A stretch of DNA of 59,065 nt, taken from the NCBI GenBank assembly GCA_041656295.1, contig JBBADV010000015.1, forward strand, positions 1 to 59,065. The letters are read 5' to 3'. Positions 17,057 to 27,441 of this stretch are shown here, piece by piece (positions within the stretch are counted from its first letter, which is position 1; every line of letters begins with the position of its first letter). The notes beneath the pieces were generated by a model. That model had not been told where the DNA came from. It worked only from the letters and a program-made list of their open reading frames with translations, and did not search any database. This DNA is from Kiritimatiellales bacterium (GTDB taxonomy: Bacteria; Verrucomicrobiota; Kiritimatiellia; Kiritimatiellales; Tichowtungiaceae). The position numbers were made by a program, and so were the translations under genes.

Positions 17057-18712
17057 ATGGGTTTGCTGACGATCATCGGTCTGTGTGTGCTGCTGGGTGT
17101 TATCGGTGCGTGGGTTTTTCAAAAGCTGCACATTCCGCAGGTTGTCGGTTATATCGTCATCGGTGTGCTGATCGGCGAGAGCGGGTTGCGGATTGTTTCG
17201 CAGGCGGATGTGATTGCGCTGCGGCCGTTCAATATGTTTGCGCTCGGGCTGATCGGCTTTCTGGTGGGCGGTGAACTGCAGGGCGGCATTCTTAAAAAAT
17301 ACGGCAAACAGTTTACGCTGATTCTGCTCGGCGAGGGTGTCGCGGCGTTTACGCTCGTCGGATTGTTCACAACGCTGATTATTTATCTTGTCTGTCACGA
17401 TTTTGTGATGGCGCTTGCCGCCGGCACCGTACTTGGTGCAATTGCTTCCGCCACCGATCCGGCGTCAACAATTGATGTGCTGTGGGAATACCGCACCGCC
17501 GGTGTTTTAACCACCGCCATTATCGCTATCGTCGCGCTTGATGATGCACTTGCAATGACACTCTACGCACTCGGTACCAGCACCGCGCAAATGCTCACCT
17601 CCGGCGGATCCGAGCTCGGCCGGGAGCTGATCAAAGTGAGTACCGAACTGTTCGGTTCTGTTATACTCGGCCTCGCCGCCGGTTTTGCGCTGAATCTGAT
17701 TCTCCGTTTTCTGCCGCAAAAAGAGCGGCGGCTCGGGCTCGCGCTCGGCGTCATTCTGTTAACCATCAGCGCCGCAGTGGTTCTCCATATGGACGTTATT
17801 CTGGCGACGATGGCGCTCGGCATTCTTTTAATCAACCTTGCCCCGCGCCGGAGTAAAGAGCTGTTTGAGTTGATCCGTTCCTTCTCCTCGCCGATTTATA
17901 TTCTGTTTTTTGTTCTCGTCGGCGCACGGCTTGGCGTACGCCACATGCCGCCGTGGCTGTGGGGGATCGTTGCGGTGTATGTGATCATGCGCAACTTCGG
18001 CAAATGGATCGGATCATACTGGGGCGGGCGGTGGTCAAAAGCAGATGAGCCGGTCACGAAATATCTTGGACTTTCACTCTTCGCACAGGGCGGGGTGGCA
18101 GTTGGGTTATCCATCGTTGCCTCACAGCATCTGCAGAATATATTCGTTACCGAAACGCTGTCGCTCGGCGATATGATCATCTTCACTGTCACAGCTACCA
18201 CGCTTGTCGTTCAGCTCATTGGTCCGCCGTGTACCAAGCTTGCGGTGAAGCTGGCGAAAGAAACCGGCAGAAATATCACCGAAGAAGATGTTATCGCCGA
18301 GCTGACGGTGGCTGATGTGGTGAATCCTGATATACAACCGCTGCCGGAAGGACTTCCGCTTCGTGTTGTGCTGCATAATTTTACCGAAAGGGATGAACTC
18401 GTTTATCCCGTCGCCTCCTTTGACGGGCGCGTGATCGGCGTTCTAACCTTCGAGACGCTGCGCGAACTGCTCGGTAATCCCGAAAGCTGGCACTGGCTCG
18501 TTGCCGGCGATGTCATGCAGCCTGTGGAAGAGAAAGCGACACTCAAAATGAAACTGGCCGATGTGCTCGATGATATGAGCCGCATGCAGCTTGAAGCCAT
18601 TCCGGTGACACGCGGTGACGGCACCGATACGCCCGCCGGCGTGCTCGACATCCGTTACGCCCGCCGGCGCATCCGTGAAGAACTCGTGCACCGCACCTCG
18701 GTTTGCTATTAA
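17057..18712 (+). CDS. CPA2-family cation:proton antiporter
   Basis: 551 residues from ATG 17057, with GGAGG at 17043-17047 inside the preceding gene. About twelve membrane segments cover residues 1-410. Motifs include GYIVIGVLIGESG, TVLGAIASATDPASTIDV (the ion-binding TDPAS-type region), IIAIVALDDALAMTLY and FAQGGVAVGLSIVAS, all characteristic of Na+(K+)/H+ exchangers of the CPA2 group. The cytoplasmic tail (about 430-551) contains CBS-like segments (ELTVADVVNPDIQ, VAGDVMQPVEEKATL) that could bind nucleotides. It is translationally linked to the HTH-EIIA gene. Confidence 0.92.
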   Translation: MGLLTIIGLCVLLGVIGAWVFQKLHIPQVVGYIVIGVLIGESGLRIVSQADVIALRPFNMFALGLIGFLVGGELQGGILKKYGKQFTLILLGEGVAAFTLVGLFTTLIIYLVCHDFVMALAAGTVLGAIASATDPASTIDVLWEYRTAGVLTTAIIAIVALDDALAMTLYALGTSTAQMLTSGGSELGRELIKVSTELFGSVILGLAAGFALNLILRFLPQKERRLGLALGVILLTISAAVVLHMDVILATMALGILLINLAPRRSKELFELIRSFSSPIYILFFVLVGARLGVRHMPPWLWGIVAVYVIMRNFGKWIGSYWGGRWSKADEPVTKYLGLSLFAQGGVAVGLSIVASQHLQNIFVTETLSLGDMIIFTVTATTLVVQLIGPPCTKLAVKLAKETGRNITEEDVIAELTVADVVNPDIQPLPEGLPLRVVLHNFTERDELVYPVASFDGRVIGVLTFETLRELLGNPESWHWLVAGDVMQPVEEKATLKMKLADVLDDMSRMQLEAIPVTRGDGTDTPAGVLDIRYARRRIREELVHRTSVCY

Positions 18713-18801
18713 AGCCGCCGCGATGCCCTCATCGCATCCTGTACATTTTGAAAGAAATAACGCGACGGCGCCGATATATCTGCGATAGTTTATAAGGTTC
18801 T

Positions 18802-20172
18802 ATGGCTTCCAAAATTCCATCTGCATCATATCGTCAACTGTTGAAAATTGCGATTCCGCTGATTGTCACATCCGCGTCGTTTACCATTCAGAATTTTTGC
18901 GACCGCATGTTTCTCGCCTGGTACAGTTCCGCAGCTCTACAGGCTGCCGTGCCCGCCGGAGTGCTGGCTTTCACACTGATCTGTGGATTCATGGCAATGG
19001 TTGCATTTGCCAACACTCTGGTTGCACAATATTACGGCACCGGCGATCTGCACAGCTGCAGCCGCTCTGTTGCACAGGCGGTGCTGCTTTCAATATGCAC
19101 GTTTCCGCTGATTCTGCTTTTAATTCCTGTCGGACTGGGGCTGTTAAATGTCAGCGGTCATGCGCCGGATGTGCTGTTTGAAGAGAGACGATACTTCATG
19201 ATCATGATGTTTTCCGGCCTGAGCATCACGCTGAATGCCGCTATCAGCAGTTTTTTTTCCGGGCGCGGCATTACGCGCATCATCATGGTTACGGCGATTC
19301 TCTCTACGCTTGTAAATATTATTTTGAACTGGCTGTTGATTTTTGGACACGGCCCGTTTCCGGAAATGGGAATTGCCGGCGCCGGAATTGCATCTGTGAT
19401 TGCCACGTTTGTATCGCCGGTGATCATGTTATGCCTCTATTTCTCCAAAGAGGCCGATCGCGATTATCACACGCGCCGGCTGTTCAAATTCGATGCGCCG
19501 CTTTTCCGGCGGCTGCTCCGGTTCGGCATACCGTCCGGCGTTCATATGGTGCTTGATATGGCGTCATTTACTGTGTTTGTGCTGCTCATCGGCCGGCTGG
19601 GGGAAACTGCATTTGTCGCCGCTAATATTGTGCTGAGTGTGAATCATATTTCATTCATGCCGTCCATCGGAATCGGACAGGCGGCGGCTACGCTTGTCGG
19701 GCAGCACATCGGACGCGGTAACTATTCCGGCGCATCGCGCTCCGGCTGGCACGCCGTGCAAATCGGCTGGATCTATACAGCGTTTGCCGCCGCAACGTTT
19801 CTGCTGTTTCCCGAATTTTACGTTGAACTTTTTTCGCGCAGCGACAGCATTCCATTTGATGAAGTTTTCGGCGTAGCGCGCATCCTGCTGATTTTCGCTG
19901 CGGCGTGGGGGCTCATGGACTCAACCACCATCATCCTCGCCGGTGCATTGCGCGGCGCCGGCGACACCCATTTTGTTATGTGGTTTATGACCAGCGCGGC
20001 CTGGTTTTTCTTTGCACTTGGTGAATTTGTTATCATTGTGCTGCTCAATCTCGGGATCTATGTTGCATGGGGCTGGATGGTGTTCTACATCTGTATTCTC
20101 TGCACTGGATTTATAATGCGGTTCCGCTCAACCCGCTGGCATAATATCCAGCTGATAGAACATCATTTGTAA
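18802..20172 (+). CDS. MATE family efflux transporter
   Basis: 456 residues with twelve predicted membrane helices in two similar halves. Family features include LLKIAIPLIVTSASFTIQNFCDRMFL, NTLVAQYYG and, in the second half, MPSIGIGQAAATLVGQHIG and GALRGAGDTHFVMW. It exports organic cations or drugs in exchange for Na+ or H+ across the inner membrane. No regulator is adjacent, and the gene stands alone, followed immediately by an R6 repeat. Confidence 0.95.
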   Translation: MASKIPSASYRQLLKIAIPLIVTSASFTIQNFCDRMFLAWYSSAALQAAVPAGVLAFTLICGFMAMVAFANTLVAQYYGTGDLHSCSRSVAQAVLLSICTFPLILLLIPVGLGLLNVSGHAPDVLFEERRYFMIMMFSGLSITLNAAISSFFSGRGITRIIMVTAILSTLVNIILNWLLIFGHGPFPEMGIAGAGIASVIATFVSPVIMLCLYFSKEADRDYHTRRLFKFDAPLFRRLLRFGIPSGVHMVLDMASFTVFVLLIGRLGETAFVAANIVLSVNHISFMPSIGIGQAAATLVGQHIGRGNYSGASRSGWHAVQIGWIYTAFAAATFLLFPEFYVELFSRSDSIPFDEVFGVARILLIFAAAWGLMDSTTIILAGALRGAGDTHFVMWFMTSAAWFFFALGEFVIIVLLNLGIYVAWGWMVFYICILCTGFIMRFRSTRWHNIQLIEHHL

Positions 20173-20216
20173 AAAGGTGGAACGCGAGTTCCGGGCGCGT
20201 TTAAACGTGCTTGGAG
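20173..20216 (+). repeat. Dispersed repeat, family R6 (AGGTGGAACGCGA...GGCGCGTTTAA)
   Basis: AAAGGTGGAACGCGAG, then GGGCGCGTTTAAACGTGC. The reverse complement of a near copy (about six mismatches over 44 bp) lies at 30641-30685 inside the leader of the GspJ pseudopilin. Here it is intergenic. Confidence 0.75.
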
Positions 20217-20221
20217 CTTTT

Positions 20222-21529
20222 CTAATGATTGAGAGCTTTTACTCTGAAATAAATCGGCGCGCTAAGATTTTCCGGCAGATCAATTGCAACGTCGTTGCCG
20301 GATCCGATAACAGGCAGTCCATAAGAATTCCAGACAGGATTAACAAGATTTGTACATGATTCAAGTTGATATACGGCATTTGATACAGACGAAAATTCAA
20401 CCTTATGGTCTTTTGAGCGCAGCTTTTCTATACTCGAAACAGGCACTCTTTCAGGCCTTGAGTGAAGCGTATAAACCGACGTGTTGAGACTATATCCCCC
20501 ACCAAAATAATCTCGTATATTAAGAACCGCTACGTATTGATTTTCGGCTTCAAAAATCGTTGCTGACTCTAAATCAGGAATGTGCGTTTGATGAATAGTT
20601 TTTCCGAAATCATCCGAAAAAATTAAATATTCACCTTGCCTTCCTGCTAAACGTTGTCCGTTAAATGTGATGTTTTCTAAATTTTCATGAGGTGCCAATT
20701 CCCATCCGCGACCAGGGGTATAAATTTTTGTTTTTGAGATAATAATATTATTATGAGCAACAGCTCCATTACAATTATCCGTTTGATTGGCAGGTATAGC
20801 GTCCCAATCAATCCCGTTTTTTAACCGAAATAAAAAATTTGTACGCGATAATCCGTAGTTATCCGATCGGCTTAAAGCAATGTAGGAATTTTCATCATCT
20901 TGAAACAAATGAACCGTATCAAACATGCTTATACTTTGCTGAAAGAGATTAGTCCACTCATTGCAAGTTTCATCATATTTTAATAGATGATGGTCAGTCG
21001 GTTGACCAGCCCATACCGTACCAGGTGGATATCCGCTACTTTTTAAAAAAAACAGGGTGTTATTAAATATATTGAGACTCGCCGGTCTATTGCCATAGCT
21101 AAAGGATGGAAGCATGCTTAAGCCTGTCCATGAGATTCCATCAGTTGAACATATAGAAAATGTATCATAAAGATAAATATTTCCCATTTGCGGGAACGTA
21201 GTTTTTTCAACGATTAGAATAAAACATCCATTTCGCAAAGACGCGATTTTAAGTACAGAGATATATGTTCCTCCCCAGAATGAGTTTGTCTCCATTGAAA
21301 ATAAATCTTCAGGCAAAGGTATGTTTGAATACGTTGTCCAAGTGCTGAGATCGCTGCTTTTTATAACAGTCATACTTTTTGTTTCATTATTGAAATCTTG
21401 AATATATAAAAATTCGGTTCCATTAAATGCGATAGATGGTTGACCTTCCGGAAATGTATATTTGTGCTGCCACGTATCCGCACAGGAAATAGCTGCACCA
21501 ATAAAGCACAAAATAAACGCCGTTTTCAT
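20222..21529 (-). CDS. Secreted beta-propeller-like protein of unknown function
   Basis: About 435 residues from ATG 21529 (MKTAFILCFIGAAISCAD), which gives a proper signal peptide; the frame is open 40 codons further upstream into a repeat-like region and that extension is rejected. Repeats such as SSDLSTWTTYSNIPL, STDGISWTGLSML and FSDDFGKTIHQTHI resemble BNR/sialidase Asp-box propeller blades. The C-terminal part (VYQLESCTNLVNPVWNSYG) is a small beta module often found at the end of secreted PVC-group proteins. The DNA is markedly more AT-rich than the neighbouring genes, suggesting acquisition. Function unknown. Confidence 0.7.
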   Translation of the reverse strand: MKTAFILCFIGAAISCADTWQHKYTFPEGQPSIAFNGTEFLYIQDFNNETKSMTVIKSSDLSTWTTYSNIPLPEDLFSMETNSFWGGTYISVLKIASLRNGCFILIVEKTTFPQMGNIYLYDTFSICSTDGISWTGLSMLPSFSYGNRPASLNIFNNTLFFLKSSGYPPGTVWAGQPTDHHLLKYDETCNEWTNLFQQSISMFDTVHLFQDDENSYIALSRSDNYGLSRTNFLFRLKNGIDWDAIPANQTDNCNGAVAHNNIIISKTKIYTPGRGWELAPHENLENITFNGQRLAGRQGEYLIFSDDFGKTIHQTHIPDLESATIFEAENQYVAVLNIRDYFGGGYSLNTSVYTLHSRPERVPVSSIEKLRSKDHKVEFSSVSNAVYQLESCTNLVNPVWNSYGLPVIGSGNDVAIDLPENLSAPIYFRVKALNH

Positions 21530-21648
21530 AAGAACGAAACTTAAAGCAGGTTTTGATTTATAAAAGAAATATATCTTTAAAAAATCCGCATTCAGCGAAT
21601 GCGGATTTTCCCGAACTGATAACTGTGAACCGATAACCCGGTCAGCCA

Positions 21649-22878
<1,230 letters not shown>

Positions 22879-23135
22879 GAAAACCTTTCGTTATGGATTT
22901 AAATTTAGCGGGACATGATGGGAATTTGCGCTACAAACTCAAGAAAAAACCCGTAAAAACTATATCGTTGCGATTGACATCGCCGGTGCCAGGGCGTTTA
23001 ATCCGCGTTTTACTTCGCAGGAGGATTATCGCAAAAAAGTGAACGCCGCACCTGAGGAACCTGATTGCGGCGGCCCGGCGGTTCGGGCTGAATCCGGCGA
23101 GGGGACAGGGTACAGTAACCCGATGGAGAACAGAA
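22879..23135 (+). promoter_or_regulatory. Leader region of rpsD, possible structured autoregulatory RNA
   Basis: About 257 bp between the divergent PPi-PFK and rpsD. The 3' half is G/C-rich with several self-complementary blocks (GGCGGCCCGGCGGTTCGGGC; GGGGACAGGGTACAGTAACCC). An open frame runs through part of it but lacks a start and does not look coding. Ribosomal protein S4 controls its own synthesis by binding a leader RNA in several bacteria, so such a leader is plausible here. This is inference only. Confidence 0.3.
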
Positions 23136-23738
23136 ATGAAGTATACAGGACCAAAGATTAAAAAGTCGCGCCGGCTCGGCGTGGCGCTCTCACCGAAAAG
23201 CGAAAAGTATCTCGAACGCCGCCCGCATCCGCCGGGACAGCACGGACCGTCACGCCGCCGCGCAAAACTGTCCGACTACGGCCGCCAGCTCATCGAAAAA
23301 CAGCGTCTGCAATATCAGTATAACCTGAGCGAAAAACAGGTTCGTAAATATTATCACATCGCCACCCGCAAACCCGGCAACACCGCTGATACTATGCTGC
23401 AGCTCCTTGAAACCCGTCTCGACGCACTTGTGCTGCGCGCCGGATTTGCCCGTTCAATCTATCAGGCACGCCAGCTCGTCAGCCACGCGCACTTCCGCGT
23501 CAACGGGCAGAAGGTTAATGTGCCGTCCTATTCCGTGCGTATCGGCGACGTTATCACCGTGCGCGAAAAAAGCCGCGAACTGGATATCTTTCCGTCCGCT
23601 CAACAGATCGCCAGCACGCCGGAATACCTCACAGTGGACGATAAAAAACTGACCGCCACCCTCAGCCGTCTGCCCGAACACGGCGAAGTACCGGTACAGT
23701 GCGAAATCTCGCTCGTTGTCGAGTTCTACTCACGCTAA
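23136..23738 (+). CDS. rpsD: 30S ribosomal protein S4
   Basis: 200 residues, full length. It begins MKYTGPKIKKSRRLGVAL and includes the typical PHPPGQHGPSRRRAKLSDYG, LLETRLDALVLRAGFA and the S4 RNA-binding domain QARQLVSHAHFRVNG. The protein initiates 30S assembly on 16S rRNA. It is a stand-alone gene here rather than part of the alpha operon with rpoA, and it ends in its own intrinsic terminator. Confidence 0.98.
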   Translation: MKYTGPKIKKSRRLGVALSPKSEKYLERRPHPPGQHGPSRRRAKLSDYGRQLIEKQRLQYQYNLSEKQVRKYYHIATRKPGNTADTMLQLLETRLDALVLRAGFARSIYQARQLVSHAHFRVNGQKVNVPSYSVRIGDVITVREKSRELDIFPSAQQIASTPEYLTVDDKKLTATLSRLPEHGEVPVQCEISLVVEFYSR

Positions 23739-23754
23739 GAGATAATCATACTGC

Positions 23755-23784
23755 AAAAGCCCGCCATTTCCGGCGGGCTTTTTT
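23755..23784 (+). terminator. Intrinsic terminator of rpsD
   Basis: Perfect 8-bp stem AGCCCGCC / GGCGGGCT with a 6-nt loop, preceded by AAA and followed by a run of T (CTTTTTTG). It lies 17 nt after the rpsD stop codon. Confidence 0.93.
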
Positions 23785-23805
23785 GTGTTCCGCCGTTGAA
23801 ATTTT

Positions 23806-23879
23806 TGACAAGACAACAGGATTTATACAGATAAAAATCGGTGTCAGAAACCGCAAAAATAAGATCCTGTTATCCTGTC
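23806..23879. repeat. Dispersed palindromic repeat, family R8
   Basis: GACAAGACAACAGGAT on the left pairs with ATCCTGTTATCCTGTC on the right (14 of 16 positions). The full palindrome is intergenic between rpsD and the exonuclease; a half copy is at 11941-11985. Confidence 0.75.
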
Positions 23880-23952
23880 TAAATATTCTGCATTTAAGTA
23901 GACGTTTTATTATTTCTTTTAACTGATAAGCAATAACTGCTAACTTTTTCCC

Positions 23953-24516
23953 ATGCTCTTTCGCGAAATAGCCATAACCGTTCTGGATTTCGAAACCACC
24001 GGCGCGGTGCCGGGATTTGAAAGTGAACCGTGGCAGATTGGACTGGTTGTATTGCGTGCCGGTAAAATTGATCCGGCGTCGCTGTTCGAGACATTGATTT
24101 GCGTCGATGCCAACCGTCCGTTCAACGCCTATGCGCCGGGAAAACACCATGCCCTGCGCGACGAAATCGCCGCCGCGCCGCCGGCGTGTACCGTCTGGAA
24201 AAATATTGAGCCGCTGCTCGCCGGCCCGCTGGCGGCGCACAACGTTGCGGTGGAAAAAAAGTTTTTACGCAAAATGGCGCCGCTGCATCCGTTCGGGCCG
24301 TGGATCGATACATTAAAACTCGCGCGTCGCGCGTGGCCTAAAGCGCCGTCGCACAGGCTTAGTGATTTAATCACCGGATTAAATTTAAAACCGCGCATCC
24401 GGACATTCTGCCCGGACCATTCCGCGCACGATGCTCTTTACGACGCCGTCGCCTGTGCCGCACTGCTGGAGTTTTTGTTAAAGCAAAACGGCTGGGAACA
24501 TCTTGAAATAATGTAG
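23953..24516 (+). CDS. DEDDh 3'-5' exonuclease (DnaQ-like)
   Basis: 187 residues. Exonuclease motifs: ExoI VLDFETTG (Asp/Glu), ExoII GPLAAHNVAVEKKFL (Asp replaced by Glu in VEKKF), and ExoIII HDALYDAVACAALLEFLL with the DEDDh-type His. It is a small stand-alone exonuclease similar to the DNA polymerase III epsilon proofreading domain, but lacks a C-terminal polymerase-binding tail. It may act in repair or RNA turnover; its specific role is unclear. Confidence 0.85.
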   Translation: MLFREIAITVLDFETTGAVPGFESEPWQIGLVVLRAGKIDPASLFETLICVDANRPFNAYAPGKHHALRDEIAAAPPACTVWKNIEPLLAGPLAAHNVAVEKKFLRKMAPLHPFGPWIDTLKLARRAWPKAPSHRLSDLITGLNLKPRIRTFCPDHSAHDALYDAVACAALLEFLLKQNGWEHLEIM

Positions 24517-24539
24517 GTCAGGTATTTTGCCTGCCTGCG

Positions 24540-26786
24540 TTATTTTTCTGAAGCGGCAGAGGCGGTATTGTTGGTTCCGGTATCGCGTTTGTACCAGCCT
24601 TTACGCTGTCCCGGTTCGTCTTTTTCTTTTTCCGGCTCGTCGTTCGCAAATGAACTTTCCGACCAGCCGCGCGGCCATTGTGTATTTACCGAATCGCTTG
24701 AATCAAATCGACGCCGTGATTCTGCGTATACCTGTTCCGGATTAGTCATAACGTATGGTGTTAATAGGACAACCAATTCACTTCGATTATCTTTGTTGCT
24801 GCGTGAGCTGAACAGCCAGCCGAGCAGAGGGATGTCACCGAGAAGAGGGATTTTTGTGTTGCTTTTGCTCATTTCTTTGCGAATCAGTCCGCCGAGCATA
24901 ACGGTTGCACGATCCTGAACAGCAACTGTTGCGCTGATTTCCCGCTTAGCAACAATAGGAACTTCGTTTTTATCGATCGTTACCTCCCCGGCAACATCAT
25001 CGGCGGTTTGGGTTATTTCCATTACGACGAAACCTTTAGGGTTAATATTCGGCGTTACAGTTAAGGTAATACCGATATTCCGGTATTCATAGGTTGCACG
25101 GGCACTGTAACTGTCATTATAGCTGTTAATGGATGAAGAGATAACGGGACGTTCTTCGCCAATGGTTATTTTTGCTTCGGTATTGTCCGTGGTCATCACC
25201 ACCGGTGTGGATAGAATGCGAGCATCGCTGTCTGTTTTTGCAGCATTAATAATCATACGTAAATCCAATGAAGGAATTATTCCGTAATAACTTAAAGAGC
25301 CTGCACTCATATATAAATTGGATGCCAGCCCGGAAGCATCAAACCCTGCTGTATGGGATGATGAATACTCAGTTGCCTCTTTGATCATGTTTGTAACAAC
25401 AGTGGTTATTCCAGTGCCAGTTGATGATGATGTTGTCGTTGTTGTTTTTAGTGATTCCCCGCCATGATCATAAACCCATTGAACACCAGTTTGGAATGTA
25501 TCACCGAGATTAATGCTTAAAATCACAGCTTCAATCATCACCTGCTCGAGCATGACATCGAGGCTGGCGACAACAACCTTCAGGGTGGCGATGTCGGATT
25601 TACGTCCCATTAAGAGCAGGGAGTTGGAACGCTCGTCAGAGAGAATTTTGGTGTCAGCAGAGAGGCGGCCGATCGCGTTTTGCGCTTCCGGTGAAACAGT
25701 GGTTCCGGTCGCGCGGGTGATGTTCGCGGCGACATCAGAGATCGCTTCGCGGCGTTCCTCCGGTGTTCTGGCAGCGCCGGGCGCTTTAGTTTTTTCAGTG
25801 ACCTGTGCGGCACCGACAAATTCGTTCAGAATTCCGGCAATCTCTTTGGCCTTGGCATATTCAAGGTTGATGACCTCCACCGTCACGGTAGGATCGACTG
25901 GTACATCGAGCACTTTGATGATGCGATCAAAAAATTCGAAGTTGGCTTCTTTGGAAAAGACGATGAGGATGTTGGTGCGCTCGTCGGAAACAAATTTAAC
26001 CTCGCCCTGAATCATCTCCTGCTCAATGACAACCGAACCGGATGGGGTGGATGCCGGAATTTCGGCGCGCGGCGCGCGGATAACTCCGGGCGGTGCAGCG
26101 GGGACAGCGACGGTGGAACCCTGCTGTTCGCTGGTTTTGGTTTTGGCGGCATCGACAAGCTCCTTGAGTTTACTGGCGACACTGCCCGCTTCAGCGTAGT
26201 TGAGCTGATAGATGCGCGGCTCGATGCGCTCAAGCGGCTGATCCACCATAGTGATGAGTTCTACAATTTTTGCAATGTTGACGGCGGTGTCGGTGACGAG
26301 CACGCTGTTGATGCGCTCAAGGTGCTGAATTTTTCCGTAGGCGTGAATAAGGTGCTGGATGAGCGGCTGTACATCCTGAAAAAGGACGTAGCGCAGCGGG
26401 ATAACCTGCGACATCAGCACATCCGCAGGAACGTAGGTGTTGTCTTCCGGATCAAACGTGCGGATTTCCATACCTTCCTGCCGTGCGTTGGCAATGGGAA
26501 CAACTTTTAGAAATTTGTCGCCCATCGGTACGAGCGCCACCCCGTTCATGGCGAGGACGGTTTCAATCGCCTGTTTGGCTTCGTCCTGCGTGAGATCGCG
26601 GCCTTTAAGGGTAATGCGTGCGCTGAGGTCGGCCTGTTTAAGGATCGTGCGGCCGGTCCATTCGCGGTACAGCTCAACCGCCTGATCGAGCGGTGCGTCT
26701 TCAAAGCTGAGCTGGATTTTCTGCTGCGAAAAAACCGGCAGTGCCGCAACGGTGAGCAGAGCGATGATTAAAGTTTTCAGTTTCAT
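24540..26786 (-). CDS. gspD: Type II secretion system secretin GspD
   Basis: 748 residues with a signal peptide (to about residue 20, PVFSQQ). The N-terminal ring domains carry LSFEDAPLDQAVELYREWTG (N0) and repeats with LRYVLFQDVQPLIQHL and VINLEYAKAKEIAGILNEF. The C-terminal secretin domain includes VMTTDNTEAKITIGEERPVI, TVAVQDRATVMLGGLI and VPLLGDIPLLGWLF-type text (KIPLLGDIPLLGWLF). It forms the outer-membrane pore of the type II system. A Ser/Thr-rich insertion (about 455-480, TTTTTSSSTGTG) lies in the barrel part. It is the last gene of the gsp operon in this orientation. Confidence 0.95.
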   Translation of the reverse strand: MKLKTLIIALLTVAALPVFSQQKIQLSFEDAPLDQAVELYREWTGRTILKQADLSARITLKGRDLTQDEAKQAIETVLAMNGVALVPMGDKFLKVVPIANARQEGMEIRTFDPEDNTYVPADVLMSQVIPLRYVLFQDVQPLIQHLIHAYGKIQHLERINSVLVTDTAVNIAKIVELITMVDQPLERIEPRIYQLNYAEAGSVASKLKELVDAAKTKTSEQQGSTVAVPAAPPGVIRAPRAEIPASTPSGSVVIEQEMIQGEVKFVSDERTNILIVFSKEANFEFFDRIIKVLDVPVDPTVTVEVINLEYAKAKEIAGILNEFVGAAQVTEKTKAPGAARTPEERREAISDVAANITRATGTTVSPEAQNAIGRLSADTKILSDERSNSLLLMGRKSDIATLKVVVASLDVMLEQVMIEAVILSINLGDTFQTGVQWVYDHGGESLKTTTTTSSSTGTGITTVVTNMIKEATEYSSSHTAGFDASGLASNLYMSAGSLSYYGIIPSLDLRMIINAAKTDSDARILSTPVVMTTDNTEAKITIGEERPVISSSINSYNDSYSARATYEYRNIGITLTVTPNINPKGFVVMEITQTADDVAGEVTIDKNEVPIVAKREISATVAVQDRATVMLGGLIRKEMSKSNTKIPLLGDIPLLGWLFSSRSNKDNRSELVVLLTPYVMTNPEQVYAESRRRFDSSDSVNTQWPRGWSESSFANDEPEKEKDEPGQRKGWYKRDTGTNNTASAASEK

Positions 26787-26810
26787 AATTTACCTCACGA
26801 AAAAGCTTTA

Positions 26811-26892
26811 AGGTCGAAGGTTTTAAAGTCAAAGGTCTTGAAATCGTTTTTCCAACGACCTGCGATTTTTAACTTTCTGACTTTTGACATTT
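26811..26892. repeat. Dispersed repeat, family R1, between gspM-like gene and gspD
   Basis: TTAAGGTCGAAGG, AAAGTCAAAGGTC, then CTGACTTTTGACATT. It is the same family as 10358-10418 and 31796-31856 and fills the only long gap inside the gsp operon. Confidence 0.7.
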
Positions 26893-27441
26893 TTAATTTT
26901 TCCCCCGCCGATATGCACAATCGATGATCATGGATCCGCGTAAAATACCTTCTCGCTGTGCGTCGGGCTGAGCATTGAGCTGGCGGACGTCATAGCGAAT
27001 GCCCTGACTTTGCAAAGCAAATAAAAACTTTACGAGCGATTCAAGCGTGCCTTCCCAGTTGCAGCTTATGCCGAGATCGAACAGGGTACCGATCTGCTCT
27101 TCGCGATAGGGCTGTGTACGGACGAGGTCGAGCCGGTGTTCGTCGGCAATGCGTTTAATTTCTTTGAGCAGTTCGGCAGTGACGGAAACACGTTCGTCGT
27201 AGACCGGCATTTGCGCTTGCAGTTCGGTGAGCCGTTCTGTCCAGTTTTCCTGTTCAACCAGCAGGCGTTGATGGAATTCAATCTGCCGCTGCAGCCGTTC
27301 TTTTTCGGCGCCGAGCCGGCGCTGCACGGCGATTTTGGGTCCGCCGACCCAGTACATGATGCCGGTCAGCAGAATGGTGAATGTAGCGAGAAGCAGAACG
27401 CCTTCCCGCGTTGAAATATTAATTTTCGGTGCATTGATCAT
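26893..27441 (-). CDS. GspM/PilO-like type II secretion protein
   Basis: 182 residues. A short cytoplasmic tail and a membrane helix (about 14-33, GVLLLATFTILLTGIMYWVGG) are followed by a coiled coil (about 36-75, RRLGAEKERLQRQIEFHQ). The C-terminal ferredoxin-like domain has the PilO-type motif LESLVKFLFALQSQGIRYDVRQL. Its ATG overlaps the stop of the PilM/PilN-like gene by four bases (ATGA). It is expected to link the cytoplasmic platform to the periplasmic part of the secretion machine. Confidence 0.8.
   Translation of the reverse strand: MINAPKINISTREGVLLLATFTILLTGIMYWVGGPKIAVQRRLGAEKERLQRQIEFHQRLLVEQENWTERLTELQAQMPVYDERVSVTAELLKEIKRIADEHRLDLVRTQPYREEQIGTLFDLGISCNWEGTLESLVKFLFALQSQGIRYDVRQLNAQPDAQREGILRGSMIIDCAYRRGKN

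Noticed and set aside
22927..23040. Short basic frame in the rpsD leader (LRYKLKKKPVKTISLRL)
   Set aside because: It needs a TTG start with no ribosome binding site and resembles no ribosomal or leader peptide that I can identify.
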